From Limnohabitans sp. 2KL-27 (lineage in GTDB: Bacteria > Pseudomonadota > Gammaproteobacteria > Burkholderiales > Burkholderiaceae_C), in the NCBI RefSeq assembly GCF_001269345.1, contig NZ_CXOP01000001.1, positions 62,001-126,000 of the forward strand: DNA of 64,000 nucleotides, written 5' to 3'. Below the pieces are notes generated by a model. It ran no database searches. It had not been told where the DNA came from and worked only from the letters and a program-made list of their open reading frames with translations. How positions within the stretch are numbered: position 1 is the first letter of the stretch; each line of letters begins with the position of its first letter. A program made the translations under genes and the position numbers. Below, in pieces: positions 1 through 8,806 of the stretch.

Positions 1-463
1 TCAAATAACTTTCCCCACGCGCCTGGGCAAACAGGTCCAGCGCCTGCGTGAAGCCCGCCTGCAGAACCAAGCCGATGCCGATCGCGGTGGCTGCATCCCA
101 TTTGGAAAAGAACGCGATCAGGCCGGCCCCGAGCACCAGCAGCAACAGCTCGACGGTTTTGTACACCTTGAAGTTGGCCATCACCGTTTGCATGCGTTCG
201 GTTTCTGCTTGCTTGAATTCAGTCGGCGAAAGGGACAGCTGCGTGCTCAGATGGGCCACTTGCGCCTCGGTGCGCGCAAAAATGGTGACGCCCACCACCA
301 GCTGCAGCAGTGCCACCACCACCAAAGGCAGCGCCATGAAGCGCAGGCGGTGGCCTTGCGTCCACAGCCAAACCGCCAGGCCGATCGCCATACATGCCGC
401 CAAGATGAAGAGCATGCTTTCTTGCTTCTCTCCAACAAAGTAATCCGTCATGTCTTTCACCAT
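1..463 (-). CDS. Multi-pass membrane protein, 3' end beyond the window
   Basis: An open frame reads leftward from an ATG at 463 to the window edge without a stop, giving at least 154 residues. An AGGAG box lies 8 bases upstream of this ATG, which favours it over the in-frame ATG at 451. The protein has a short polar N-terminus, a hydrophobic stretch at about residues 17-35, a second at about 45-63, a polar loop rich in Thr, Gln and Glu, and a hydrophobic region from about 105 onward. It looks like a small integral membrane protein with three or four helices. I do not recognise the family. The AraC-type regulator gene is immediately upstream on the same strand. Confidence 0.6.
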   Translation of the reverse strand, partial: MVKDMTDYFVGEKQESMLFILAACMAIGLAVWLWTQGHRLRFMALPLVVVALLQLVVGVTIFARTEAQVAHLSTQLSLSPTEFKQAETERMQTVMANFKVYKTVELLLLVLGAGLIAFFSKWDAATAIGIGLVLQAGFTQALDLFAQARGESYL

Positions 464-496
464 GTTCGTGTCTCCTGTATGCATGGGCGATGCCTC

Positions 497-1519
497 TCAA
501 TGCCACTGAGGGGCGTCCAGGCCCGCGAGACCCTGCCGATAGGCCGCTGGTGTGGTGCCGGTCCAGCTTCTGAAGGCCCGGATGAAGGAGTTGCTTTCCT
601 GAAAGCCCAGCAGCCAGGAAATCTCTGCGGCTGAAATACCGGTGCGGCTGAGGTAATGCTGCGCCAGCGCTTGCCGCACCTCGCTGAGCACTTCTTGAAA
701 CCCGACCGATTCGTTGGCCAACTGCCGCTGCAAGGATCGCTTGCTCATCGCCAGTTGTTGGGCCACGGACTCGATGCTGCTGATGCCTGCGGGCAGCGAC
801 TCCAGCAACACAGCCCTGACCCGCTCGCGCAGGCTCGCTTGTGCATCCAACTCAGAAAGTCGGCTGTTGAGTGCCGGCTCAAACGCTGCCCACATGGCCA
901 TGTTGTCGGTCAAGAAAGGCTTGCGTCCATCCTGCGTCGAAAACGTGATCTGGATCTGCTCTGAGGCACCCAAAGCGCAACCCAGATAGGCTTGGTAGGG
1001 GGCAAGATTCAAGGGCAAATCCGGTACAGAGGCCGCCAAGGGCTCGATGCGCTCGCGCGTGCCCAGCCGCGCCAGTTGCGTGAAGAACGCCAGTTCTGAC
1101 ACCCCCAAGCTGCGGGGGATCGGCCCGGCACTCCCGTAGCAGCTGAGCGTGACTTGCGTGCGGTCTGCGCGGATGTCGACCACCATGTGCAAAGGGCACA
1201 TGAGGCGTTTGTAATGCGCCAGCCGCTGCAACGCAGTGTTCAGATCGGGACTGCACAGGCAGGCGAACATGGCCGGGTCAAAGGCCTCCACCGACATGGC
1301 CTGCGCAAGCTTCAGGGCCAGCTCGTCGCGGCCTGCGGCCTGCTCCAATCCGCGCCACAGGTCAAAGTACTGCGCGGGTGACAAACTCGCACCCCCCGGG
1401 CGTGCAAACAGATCAACCGGCAAACGCGCCATGCTCAGCACATCAGCGGGGGCATAACCCATGTCCAAGATGAGCAGTTTCCAACCCATCTGCAAGGCAA
1501 AGCGTGTGGCCTGTTTCAC
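497..1519 (-). CDS. AraC-family transcriptional regulator
   Basis: A 340-residue protein of the large AraC class. Residues about 20-200 form the arabinose-binding-type N-terminal domain. Residues about 245-335 carry the two helix-turn-helix motifs, with the typical run SIESVAQQLAMSKRSLQRQL and, further on, a GFQESNSFIRAFRSWTGTTP signature. The start is GTG at 1519, preceded by an AAAGG box; the first ATG (codon 11) has no ribosome site. It probably activates a nearby unit, either the membrane protein downstream or the divergent dehydrogenase, in response to a small ligand. The ligand cannot be deduced from sequence. Confidence 0.85.
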   Translation of the reverse strand: MKQATRFALQMGWKLLILDMGYAPADVLSMARLPVDLFARPGGASLSPAQYFDLWRGLEQAAGRDELALKLAQAMSVEAFDPAMFACLCSPDLNTALQRLAHYKRLMCPLHMVVDIRADRTQVTLSCYGSAGPIPRSLGVSELAFFTQLARLGTRERIEPLAASVPDLPLNLAPYQAYLGCALGASEQIQITFSTQDGRKPFLTDNMAMWAAFEPALNSRLSELDAQASLRERVRAVLLESLPAGISSIESVAQQLAMSKRSLQRQLANESVGFQEVLSEVRQALAQHYLSRTGISAAEISWLLGFQESNSFIRAFRSWTGTTPAAYRQGLAGLDAPQWH

Positions 1520-1570
1520 GGTGAGGGCCTTTCTGGCACAAGGGCGTGAGGTGATTGGCGTAGGTCAAGG

Positions 1571-2410
1571 CTACTTGGCTTGGCTCAGGATGGCCATGTC
1601 AAACAGGCGGTCCCCCAAATATTTTCGGATGAACATCAAGGGCTTGGCCATTTTGCCGATGACGTAACGGGTTTTGGGTCGGCGCGAGCGCACAGCCTCC
1701 AGTATGGCATCGGCCACCACCGAGGGCGGCGAGGCGGCGCCCGCTTGGGCATACGTGCTGCGCATGGCCTTGGCCATGCCCTGCGCCATGGCTTGGTAAG
1801 GGCCTTGGCCCGAACGCGCCAGCATGGGCTCGAGCATCACGCCGCCCCATTCGGTGGCAATCACACCGGGCTCGATGATGACCACTTGGATACCGAAAGG
1901 TGCCAGCTCGATGCGCAGGCAATCGCTCCAACCTTCCACCGCGTGCTTGGTGGCGTGGTACCAAGAGCCCAGCGGGGTGTACATCTTGCCGCCCATGGAC
2001 GAGATGTTGATGACCTTGCCTGCCTTTTGGCGACGCATGTGCGGCAGGGCCAATTGCGTGAGCCGCGCCATGCCGAACAGGTTGACCTCAAACTGGTAGC
2101 GGGCATCGGCCAGGGTGGAGTCTTCCATGGCCCCATACATGCCAAATCCCGCGTTGTTGACCAGTACGTCGATGCCATCATGGCCGGACACGATGGTGTT
2201 CACAGCCGAGACGATGTCGGCGTCTACCGAAATGTCCATCTGCAGCGGTATCGCGCCCAAGGCCCGCAGGTCTTCCATTTGTGCCATACGGCGGGCTGCA
2301 ACGTAAACCACCAGCCCCTCTTGCAATAGCCGCTTGGCCGTTTCTTTGCCCATGCCGGACGAGGCGCCGGTGACGAGGGCCACTTGGGGCTTGAGGGATG
2401 TGGATGCCAT
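1571..2410 (-). CDS. Short-chain dehydrogenase/reductase
   Basis: A 279-residue classical SDR. The N-terminus carries the dinucleotide-binding motif TGASSGMG, followed by the NNAG motif, the catalytic serine in NISSMGG and the YxxxK pair in YHATK. The C-terminal third is longer than in minimal SDRs, with a segment like those of ketoacyl or retinol dehydrogenase relatives. The ATG at 2410 is chosen because a GGAG box lies 6 bases upstream; an in-frame upstream extension to 2503 lacks one. Substrate unknown. It is transcribed away from the lrgA-type gene, leaving a 200-base divergent promoter region. Confidence 0.85.
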   Translation of the reverse strand: MASTSLKPQVALVTGASSGMGKETAKRLLQEGLVVYVAARRMAQMEDLRALGAIPLQMDISVDADIVSAVNTIVSGHDGIDVLVNNAGFGMYGAMEDSTLADARYQFEVNLFGMARLTQLALPHMRRQKAGKVINISSMGGKMYTPLGSWYHATKHAVEGWSDCLRIELAPFGIQVVIIEPGVIATEWGGVMLEPMLARSGQGPYQAMAQGMAKAMRSTYAQAGAASPPSVVADAILEAVRSRRPKTRYVIGKMAKPLMFIRKYLGDRLFDMAILSQAK

Positions 2411-2611
2411 GAAAAACTCCGTTCCTTGATGTGTTTCGAATGGCCAAATGGTCGCAGCTGGTTCATCGTGTGTCGCCATCGGATCACGCCAATGCGCATG
2501 CAAATCGCGTCAACAAGCCCTGAATGCTGGGGATAGGCGAATCCAATCTGTGCGTTTTGATCACGACTGTTTGCACTCGCCAACAGACGCTGCCCTGTCT
2601 ACACTGGGCCC

Positions 2612-2950
2612 ATGATCCAAGGCTTGGTCCAACTCTTCCTCTTTCAGGCGCTCGGCGAGCTGCTGTCTAAATTCGCCCTGCCTTTCATCCCAGGGCCCGT
2701 TCTGGGTCTGGTCTTATTGCTGGCGTTTTTGGCCCTGCGCGGCCATGTGCCCGCGTCCATGGACATGGTGGGCAGCGGCATCTTGCAGCACTTGGGGCTT
2801 TTGTTCATTCCGGCGTCGGTGGGCGTGGTGCTTTACCTGCCGGTGCTGCAGGCCAATGCCTGGGCCATCAGCGCGGCGCTGGTGATCAGCGTGCTGGCCA
2901 CAGTGGCGGTGGTGGCGCTGGTACTCAAAATCTTGGCCCCAAAGGACTGA
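2612..2950 (+). CDS. CidA/LrgA family membrane protein
   Basis: A 112-residue protein with four hydrophobic segments and the family pattern of a short N-terminal helix, a PGPVLGLVLLL motif near residue 30 and a glycine-rich LGLLFIPASVGV helix. CidA/LrgA proteins are holin-like membrane proteins implicated in murein hydrolase export, programmed lysis and, more recently, pyruvate or glycolate movement. The gene is 5 bases upstream of the LrgB partner, so the two form an operon. No strong ribosome site is visible. Confidence 0.88.
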   Translation: MIQGLVQLFLFQALGELLSKFALPFIPGPVLGLVLLLAFLALRGHVPASMDMVGSGILQHLGLLFIPASVGVVLYLPVLQANAWAISAALVISVLATVAVVALVLKILAPKD

Positions 2951-2955
2951 GCGCC

Positions 2956-3684
2956 ATGGACAAAGCATTGCCGCCCATCTCTGAAATTTGGGTTTACCTC
3001 TCAGGCAGCCCGCTGCTGGCTTTGGTGCTCACGCTCAGCGCTTACCTGCTGGGCCTCACGCTGTACGAGCGCAGCCAGCGCAACCCACTGGCCAACCCGG
3101 TGCTGATCGCGGTGGTGCTGGTGTGCATGGGGATCAGTGTGATCGACATGCCCTATGCCCAATACTTTGAAGGCGCACAGTTTGTGCACTTCTTGCTGGG
3201 CACGGCCACGGTGTCCTTGGCCATCCCGATTTACAAGGGCTTGGCATCGCTCAGAGGTCGCATGGGGGTTTTGCTGCTGTCACTCACGGCGGGCAGCATC
3301 ACCTCTGTGGTGACGGCCGTGGGCATGGCGCATTGGCTGGACGTGGACGAGTCGCTGGTGCGCGGGCTGGTCGCCAAATCGGTCACGGCCCCCATTGCCA
3401 TGGGCATCGCCGAGCGCGTGCAAGCCTCGCCCACCTTGACCGCCATCTTTGCCGTCAGCACCGGCATTTTGGGCGCAGTGCTCGGCCGCTATGTGCTCGA
3501 CGCCCTGCGCGTGACGGCCTGGTGGCAGCGCGGCTTTGCTCTGGGCGTGGCCGCACACGGCATCGGCACCTCACGCGCTTTCAGCGTGAACGCCGAGGCC
3601 GGTGCCTATGCCAGCCTGGGGATGGGGCTGCACGGCATCGCGGGCGCGGTGCTCATACCCTATGCGGTGGCCTGGTGGTTTTGA
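2956..3684 (+). CDS. LrgB family membrane protein
   Basis: A 242-residue polytopic protein of the LrgB/CidB family, the usual partner of the preceding small protein. The family signature is visible in KSVTAPIAMGIAERV and in the C-terminal AHGIGTSRAF segment followed by a final glycine-rich helix. An AAAGGA box 9 bases upstream of the ATG supports the start. The pair may move small organic acids or modulate envelope lysis; sequence alone does not decide which. Confidence 0.9.
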   Translation: MDKALPPISEIWVYLSGSPLLALVLTLSAYLLGLTLYERSQRNPLANPVLIAVVLVCMGISVIDMPYAQYFEGAQFVHFLLGTATVSLAIPIYKGLASLRGRMGVLLLSLTAGSITSVVTAVGMAHWLDVDESLVRGLVAKSVTAPIAMGIAERVQASPTLTAIFAVSTGILGAVLGRYVLDALRVTAWWQRGFALGVAAHGIGTSRAFSVNAEAGAYASLGMGLHGIAGAVLIPYAVAWWF

Positions 3685-3754
3685 AAGCGCTGGCAAATGG
3701 CGCCAGGCGAACATGGCCGTCGAATTGACAGCCATAATCGGTTTTCTCTGAGCC

Positions 3755-4405
3755 ATGCGCGCCCGCGTGTCGCCCTCGCCGATTCCCGATGACCGACTCC
3801 GCGCCATGCACCGCACCATTTTTGACACCCCCATCGTCAACACCGCCCTTCGCGGCATGTCCTTGGTGTTTCTCAAAGCCACCGGCTGGAGGATCGAGGG
3901 CCAACTGCCGAACAGTGTCACCAAATGCGTGCTCATTGCCGCACCCCACACCAGCAACTGGGATTTGCCCTACACCTTGATGGTGGCCTTTGCCTTGCGC
4001 CTGCACATCTACTGGATGGGCAAAAGCAGCATCTTCTCCTTCCCCTTTGGCCCGGTCATGCGCTGGTTGGGCGGCATCGCGGTCAACCGCTCGCAAGCCT
4101 CCAACCTGGTGGACGCTTGTTCACAAGCCTTGGTCCAAGCCGAGGGCGCGGTGCACTTGGTGGTCCCGCCGGAGGGCACACGCAGCAAAACACGCTATTG
4201 GAAAACCGGCTTTTATTACATCGCCTTGCAAGCGCAAGTGCCCATCGTGATGGCCTACATGGACTACTCGCGCAAAGTCAGTGGCTTGGGCCCCTTGTTT
4301 TACCCGTCTGGCGACATCGACAAGGACATGGTCGCCATTCAAGCGTTTTATGCCCCCTTCAAGGGCAAAAACGCAGACCAGTTCGACCTGCCGCCCCCAA
4401 ACTGA
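3755..4405 (+). CDS. 1-acyl-glycerol-3-phosphate acyltransferase family protein
   Basis: A 216-residue PlsC-like acyltransferase. The HX4D catalytic motif is HTSNWD, the second block is GGIAVNRS and the third, binding the acyl acceptor phosphate, is VVPPEGTRSK. The family transfers acyl groups from acyl-CoA or acyl-ACP to lysophospholipids at the inner membrane. No long transmembrane anchor is evident. An alternative ATG at 3806 would remove the first 17 residues, which are poorly conserved in character; neither start has a clear ribosome site. The protein is shorter than PlsC of enteric bacteria and resembles stand-alone lysophospholipid acyltransferases. Confidence 0.8.
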   Translation: MRARVSPSPIPDDRLRAMHRTIFDTPIVNTALRGMSLVFLKATGWRIEGQLPNSVTKCVLIAAPHTSNWDLPYTLMVAFALRLHIYWMGKSSIFSFPFGPVMRWLGGIAVNRSQASNLVDACSQALVQAEGAVHLVVPPEGTRSKTRYWKTGFYYIALQAQVPIVMAYMDYSRKVSGLGPLFYPSGDIDKDMVAIQAFYAPFKGKNADQFDLPPPN

Positions 4406-4509
4406 GCCTGGTTGAGCCTCAGCAACCCGGTCGCCACAGGTGGCCCACCAGTGGACCCAATCCGGGTGACCGAGTCCAAGTGGCGACAGCGTTGAGGCCG
4501 CATGTTTTT

Positions 4510-5568
4510 ATGATGAAGGCCATGAACTACGCTGCTTCTGAACTTTTGACCTTTGCCCACCAGCTTTTGCAAAACGCAGGTTTGCCGCCCGACAAGGCGC
4601 AGGCCGTGGCCGAAGTGTTGCTGGAGGGTGACTTGCTGGGCCACAACACGCATGGCCTGGCCTTGCTGGCCCCTTATTTGGCCGAGCTGGAATCGGGCAA
4701 GATGCGCCAAGATGGCCAGCCCTTGGTGGTGTCGGACCACCCCGCCGCTGTGACCTGGGATGGGCAGCGTTTGCCTGGCCCCTGGCTGGTGCTGCAAGCC
4801 ATTGACTTGGCCACCCAACGCGCCCGCACGCAAGGCACCTGCACCGTGGTCATCCGGCGCAGCCACCACATCGCTTGCCTGGCCGCTTACCACCAACGCG
4901 TGACCGATCAGGGTTTCATGATGCTCTTGCATTGCTCTGACCCCAACGCCGCCAGCATTGCGCCCTTTGGCGGGCTGGACCCGGTGTTCACGCCCAACCC
5001 CATGTCGGTGGGCATTCCCACGTCCGGCCTGCCGGTGCTGATCGATGTGTCCACCTCGTCCACCACCAACGGCATGACCAACCGCTTGCACAAAGAAGGC
5101 GGCTTGCTGCCTGCCGAGTGGGTGATGGATGGCCACGGCCAGCCCAGCCGTGACCCTGCCGTGTTGTTCAACGAGCCCAAGGGCACGATCTTGCCGCTGG
5201 GTGGGATGGATTCGGGCCACAAAGGCTATGGCCTGAGCTGGATGGTCGAGGCGCTGACCGGTGGATTGGGCGGGCATGGCCGCGCCGACTCGCCGGAAGG
5301 CTGGGGGGCCACGGTGTTTTTGCAGATCATCGACCCCCGCGCTTTCGCAGGCCAAAGCGCCTTCAACACGCAGATGGACGAAGTGTCACGCCAGTGCCAT
5401 GCGGCGCGGCCCGCACAACCGGACCGCTGGGTGCGCACGCCAGGCGAGCGCGGCCTCAAGCTCAAAGCCGACAGCGCCAGCCAAGGCGTGGCGCTGTACC
5501 CGAACATCATGCCCATGCTGGCGCCTTGGGCCGAGAAGTTCAAAATTGCTATGCCCTCAGCGGTCTGA
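4510..5568 (+). CDS. Ldh family NAD(P)-dependent oxidoreductase (malate/L-lactate/sulfolactate type)
   Basis: A 352-residue member of the Ldh_2 family, which uses an NAD(P) fold unlike the Rossmann dehydrogenases. Typical features are the early helical segment with GHNTHGLALLAPYL, the RRSHHIACLAAYH block that holds the catalytic histidine, PNPMSVGIPT and the KGYGLSWMVEALTGGLGG motif. Three in-frame ATGs lie close together (4510, 4513, 4522); the first is given, with a GAGG box 12 bases ahead. The frame stays open far upstream, but that part overlaps the acyltransferase gene and is not family-like. The substrate is probably a 2-hydroxy acid. Confidence 0.85.
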   Translation: MMKAMNYAASELLTFAHQLLQNAGLPPDKAQAVAEVLLEGDLLGHNTHGLALLAPYLAELESGKMRQDGQPLVVSDHPAAVTWDGQRLPGPWLVLQAIDLATQRARTQGTCTVVIRRSHHIACLAAYHQRVTDQGFMMLLHCSDPNAASIAPFGGLDPVFTPNPMSVGIPTSGLPVLIDVSTSSTTNGMTNRLHKEGGLLPAEWVMDGHGQPSRDPAVLFNEPKGTILPLGGMDSGHKGYGLSWMVEALTGGLGGHGRADSPEGWGATVFLQIIDPRAFAGQSAFNTQMDEVSRQCHAARPAQPDRWVRTPGERGLKLKADSASQGVALYPNIMPMLAPWAEKFKIAMPSAV

Positions 5569-5605
5569 TCAACAAAAAGCTGAGCGACCGCACCCAGCAA
5601 AAAAA

Positions 5606-5625
5606 AACCCGGCACCAGCCGGGTT
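5606..5625. terminator. Bidirectional rho-independent terminator
   Basis: The arms AACCCGGC and GCCGGGTT are separated by a 4-base loop, with an A tract on the left and a T tract on the right. It lies between the convergent ends of the Ldh-family gene and tctA, so it can serve both strands. Confidence 0.85.
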
Positions 5626-5649
5626 TTTGGAGTTTTTAAAAGCGCTTGT

Positions 5650-7143
5650 TCAAGCCGCAGAAGCAGGCTTGCGCAGCATGCGCAAGAGCAGCGGTGCAAA
5701 CCACACCAATGCCGTCAATAGGGCCAATCCCAATGCGATAGGTCTGGCTACAAATGCCATCAAGTCCCCATTGGACTTGATCATCGAGGTGATGAAGTTC
5801 TCTTCCAGCATGCCGCCCAACACCACGCCCAAAATGGCCGGTGCTGTCGGGAACTTGTTGGCTTCCAGCAGATAAGCCAGGATGCCGGCGACCAGCATCA
5901 CGCCGATCTGAAACACCGAGTTGTTGATGGCGAACGTGCCGACCACGCAAAACAGCAAGATCATCGGCATCAGGATTTCACGCGGTACCTTGAGGATGCG
6001 CTTGGCCACCTTGATGCACAAAATGCCCAAGGGAATCATGATGAGGTTGGCCACGATGAAGAGCAAGAACACCGCATAAATGTTTTGCGGATTGGTGGTG
6101 AACAAGGTCGGGCCGGGGTTCATGTTTTTCATGTAGAGCACGCCGATCACAATCGCCGTGATCGAATCCCCCGGAATGCCAAACACCAAGGCGGGAATCC
6201 ACGCACCGGCCAGTGCACTGTTGTTGGCCGAGCCCGACTCCACGATGCCCTCCACATGCCCGGTGCCAAATTTCTCGGGCTCTTTGGAAAACTTCTTGCT
6301 CATCGCGTACGACATCCAAGCCGCGATATCGGCACCAGCACCGGGCAAAGCGCCCACCGCTGTGCCCAACACACTGCCCCGCAGTATTTGCTTGGGGTAT
6401 TTTTTGGCCAGGGCCCATTGCCCCTTGAGCACACCCCCCACTTCTTCCACCACCAACTCAGCAGGTGGGCTGGTGTCCACCACATAGCGGATGATTTCAG
6501 AGATGGCGAACATGCCGATCATCATGGCGATCATGCCGATGCCGCCCGACATCTCGGTATTGCCAAAGGTAAAGCGTGGAAAGCCCGCCGGATTGCCCAA
6601 ACCCACACAGGCCACCAGCAAGCCCAGAAACAACATCATCATGCCCTTGACCGGCGAACCGGTGGAGATGAAGACCGCGCAAGTCAGGCCCAGCAAGACC
6701 AGCCAAAAATATTCAAAGGAGCTGAAATTCAGTGCAAAGTCGGCCAAGGCAGGCGCAGCCACGATCAGCACCACCGTGCCAAACAAGCCCCCCACCGCCG
6801 AGAACACCAGGCCTGCGCCCAACGCTTTCTCGGCCTGCCCTTTGCGCGTCATGGCGTACGCTTCGTCGGTGTAGGCCGCCGATGCCGGCGTGCCCGGAAT
6901 GCGCAGCAAACAGCCCGGAATGTCACCGGAAAAAATCGCCATGGCGGTGGCCGTGACCATGGCCGCCACCGCCGGGATGGGCGGCATGAAGAAAGTCACC
7001 GGCACCAGCAGCGCAGTGGCCATGGTGGCGGTCAAGCCTGGCACCGAGCCGACAAACAAACCGTATAAGGAGGCGAGCACCATGACCATCAAGGTGTAGG
7101 GCTCGAACACCATCGAAAAAGCTTGACCAACGGCTGTCCACAT
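5650..7143 (-). CDS. tctA: Tripartite tricarboxylate transporter permease, large subunit (TctA)
   Basis: A 497-residue protein with about eleven hydrophobic segments. It starts with the TctA-type region LYGLFVGSVPGLTATMATAL and contains the conserved GALPGAGADIAAWMSYA segment and the VFGIPGDSITAIVIGVLYM block near residue 320. TctA is the large inner-membrane channel of a three-part, ion-driven uptake system. It is the last gene of the tctC-tctB-tctA operon. The start at 7143 has a GAGGAG sequence 11 bases upstream. The substrate is set by TctC and is likely a carboxylic acid. Confidence 0.95.
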   Translation of the reverse strand: MWTAVGQAFSMVFEPYTLMVMVLASLYGLFVGSVPGLTATMATALLVPVTFFMPPIPAVAAMVTATAMAIFSGDIPGCLLRIPGTPASAAYTDEAYAMTRKGQAEKALGAGLVFSAVGGLFGTVVLIVAAPALADFALNFSSFEYFWLVLLGLTCAVFISTGSPVKGMMMLFLGLLVACVGLGNPAGFPRFTFGNTEMSGGIGMIAMMIGMFAISEIIRYVVDTSPPAELVVEEVGGVLKGQWALAKKYPKQILRGSVLGTAVGALPGAGADIAAWMSYAMSKKFSKEPEKFGTGHVEGIVESGSANNSALAGAWIPALVFGIPGDSITAIVIGVLYMKNMNPGPTLFTTNPQNIYAVFLLFIVANLIMIPLGILCIKVAKRILKVPREILMPMILLFCVVGTFAINNSVFQIGVMLVAGILAYLLEANKFPTAPAILGVVLGGMLEENFITSMIKSNGDLMAFVARPIALGLALLTALVWFAPLLLRMLRKPASAA

Positions 7144-7203
7144 GGAATGCGGCTCCTCAGACTGTCAAAGTCGTTTGGGAAAAAACGAAAGTGGATCGGT
7201 TCG

Positions 7204-7677
7204 TTACCAAGCCAGTGGTGTCAGAACACCCCAGGGCAAAGGCACACGCAGCAATTTGTAAAAGGCAAAGTGAACGACCAAGGTGGCCACCACCGCCCAA
7301 AAAACCGAACGGCCCCACGCGACTTGCAAGGATCTGAACAGCACCACCAGCATCAGGATGGCCGTGATCAAAAACCCCAACCCATCAGACACCAGGATGT
7401 AGAAAACCACAGAGCCAAGCAAAGCCACCAACGCTCTGACGTGTCTGGGGGATCGAACCCAATCCTCCCAAACCAGCCAGGGACCGTGGGCACGGTCTCG
7501 CCAACCTTGCCAGACCAGCAAAGCGCCACCGGCACACAGGCCAATGGCGATCAGGCCTGGAAACAAAGCGGGCCCGACTGGCTGGCCTGGAATGTTGGGG
7601 TAGGCACGCACAGCCCAGAGCACCGCAGCGCCCAAGGCCATGAGCAGGACGCCCCAAAAAGCGTCGTTGATTTTCAT
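7204..7677 (-). CDS. tctB: Tripartite tricarboxylate transporter small permease subunit (TctB)
   Basis: A 157-residue protein with four hydrophobic helices. It opens with INDAFWGVLLMALGAAVLW, a usual TctB start, and contains the GPALFPGLIAIGL motif. It begins 8 bases after the tctC stop and precedes tctA by 60 bases, in the order and strand expected for the family. TctB is the small membrane partner required for transport. Confidence 0.92.
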   Translation of the reverse strand: MKINDAFWGVLLMALGAAVLWAVRAYPNIPGQPVGPALFPGLIAIGLCAGGALLVWQGWRDRAHGPWLVWEDWVRSPRHVRALVALLGSVVFYILVSDGLGFLITAILMLVVLFRSLQVAWGRSVFWAVVATLVVHFAFYKLLRVPLPWGVLTPLAW

Positions 7678-7685
7678 GTGCGGGT

Positions 7686-8669
7686 TTACTTGACCAAGCC
7701 CACAGCCTTCATGGTCACGCCCATTTCGGCATCGGACTTGGCCATGAACTTGGCCATGTCATCCGGGCCGCCATAAATCACGCCCAGGCCGCGGCTGGTC
7801 ATGAAGTCGTTGTACTCCTTGCTGGCCACGGCCTTGCGTACGGCCTCGGCCAACTTGGTTTGAATCGGGGCTGGCAAGCCTTTGGGGGCCAGCACACCGC
7901 GCCAAGCGGCCATGGTCCAGTTGCTGCCCGTGGCCGACTTGAGGGTCGGCACATTGGGGTACAGCGTGGAAGGCTTGGCGTCCATGATGGCCAGGCTCTT
8001 GACCTTGCCGGCATCGATCAGCGACCGCGCCTCAGGCAGGGACACCGGAGCCACTTCCACACCACCGGCCACCATGTCTTGCAAACCAGGGGCAGCGCCG
8101 TTGCTGGGCACCCAAGGCAGTGCTGCGGGGTCGATTTTTTGGTCCAGCAGCAAACCGGCAATGGCCAAATGCCAGATGCCGCCCTGGCCTGTGCCCGAGG
8201 CTTTGAACTTGCCGGGGTTGGCCTTGATGGCGGCCAGCAAGTCGTTCACGTTTTTGTAAGGTGAATCGGCGCGCACCTGAATACCCGCCGGGTCGGCATT
8301 GACCAAACCGATGGGCGTGTAGGAAGCGCCCGTCAGCTGGGTCAGACCCTGCCAATGCATCATGCCGATTTCGACCGTGGCCAGACCGATGGTGTAGCCG
8401 TCAGCGGGTGCCGAAGCAATGGCCGCATGGCCCACCACACCGCTGCCGCCCGTGCGGTTGACAACGGTGACCGGTTGGCCGAGGTCTTTTTCGAGCAAGC
8501 TGGCCACGATGCGGGCCACCGCATCGGTGCCACCGCCTGCACCCCAGGGCACGATCATGGTGAGGGGACGGGCGGGGTAATTCTGAGCGGCTGCAGGCAA
8601 CGCAGCTGCCAAACAAGCCAAGCCAGCAACAGCGCTGGCAACCAAAGAACGGCGTGAGCGATTGAACAT
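7686..8669 (-). CDS. tctC: Periplasmic substrate-binding protein of a tripartite tricarboxylate transporter (TctC/Bug)
   Basis: A 327-residue Bug-family receptor. It has a signal peptide (RRSLVASAVAGLACLAAALP, likely cleaved after AAA or AQ), then the mature start YPARPLTMIVPWGAGGGTDA, a hallmark of the family. The ATG at 8669 is chosen because AAGGAG precedes it by 6 bases; a longer frame to 8735 has no such support. Betaproteobacteria have many such receptors; ligands are usually carboxylates or amides and cannot be read from sequence. Head of the tctCBA operon. Confidence 0.93.
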   Translation of the reverse strand: MFNRSRRSLVASAVAGLACLAAALPAAAQNYPARPLTMIVPWGAGGGTDAVARIVASLLEKDLGQPVTVVNRTGGSGVVGHAAIASAPADGYTIGLATVEIGMMHWQGLTQLTGASYTPIGLVNADPAGIQVRADSPYKNVNDLLAAIKANPGKFKASGTGQGGIWHLAIAGLLLDQKIDPAALPWVPSNGAAPGLQDMVAGGVEVAPVSLPEARSLIDAGKVKSLAIMDAKPSTLYPNVPTLKSATGSNWTMAAWRGVLAPKGLPAPIQTKLAEAVRKAVASKEYNDFMTSRGLGVIYGGPDDMAKFMAKSDAEMGVTMKAVGLVK

Positions 8670-8724
8670 GGGTGTCTCCTTTTGATTTGAACAGCCGAGC
8701 CCAAAGGGGCCTGCTGCATCAAAA

Positions 8725-8752
8725 TTTATACCCATTGGATCGTCATACCAAT
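8725..8752 (-). promoter_or_regulatory. Probable tctC promoter with a small inverted repeat
   Basis: Read on the minus strand, the interval holds ATTGG-9-CCAAT, a perfect inverted repeat, followed by TATAAA, a plausible -10 element. The repeat resembles operators of FadR-type GntR regulators (TTGGT..ACCAA style). No matching regulator gene is adjacent, so the assignment is tentative. Confidence 0.35.
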
Positions 8753-8806
8753 AGGGTCAACCATATTCCAAGTAACACTGGCGACTGCCTGATCGCCCGC
8801 CAGCCT

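Noticed and set aside
3925..4509. Long open frame reading into the Ldh-family gene from upstream
   Set aside because: It overlaps the acyltransferase gene in another frame, and its translation is low-complexity. The family-like protein starts at 4510.
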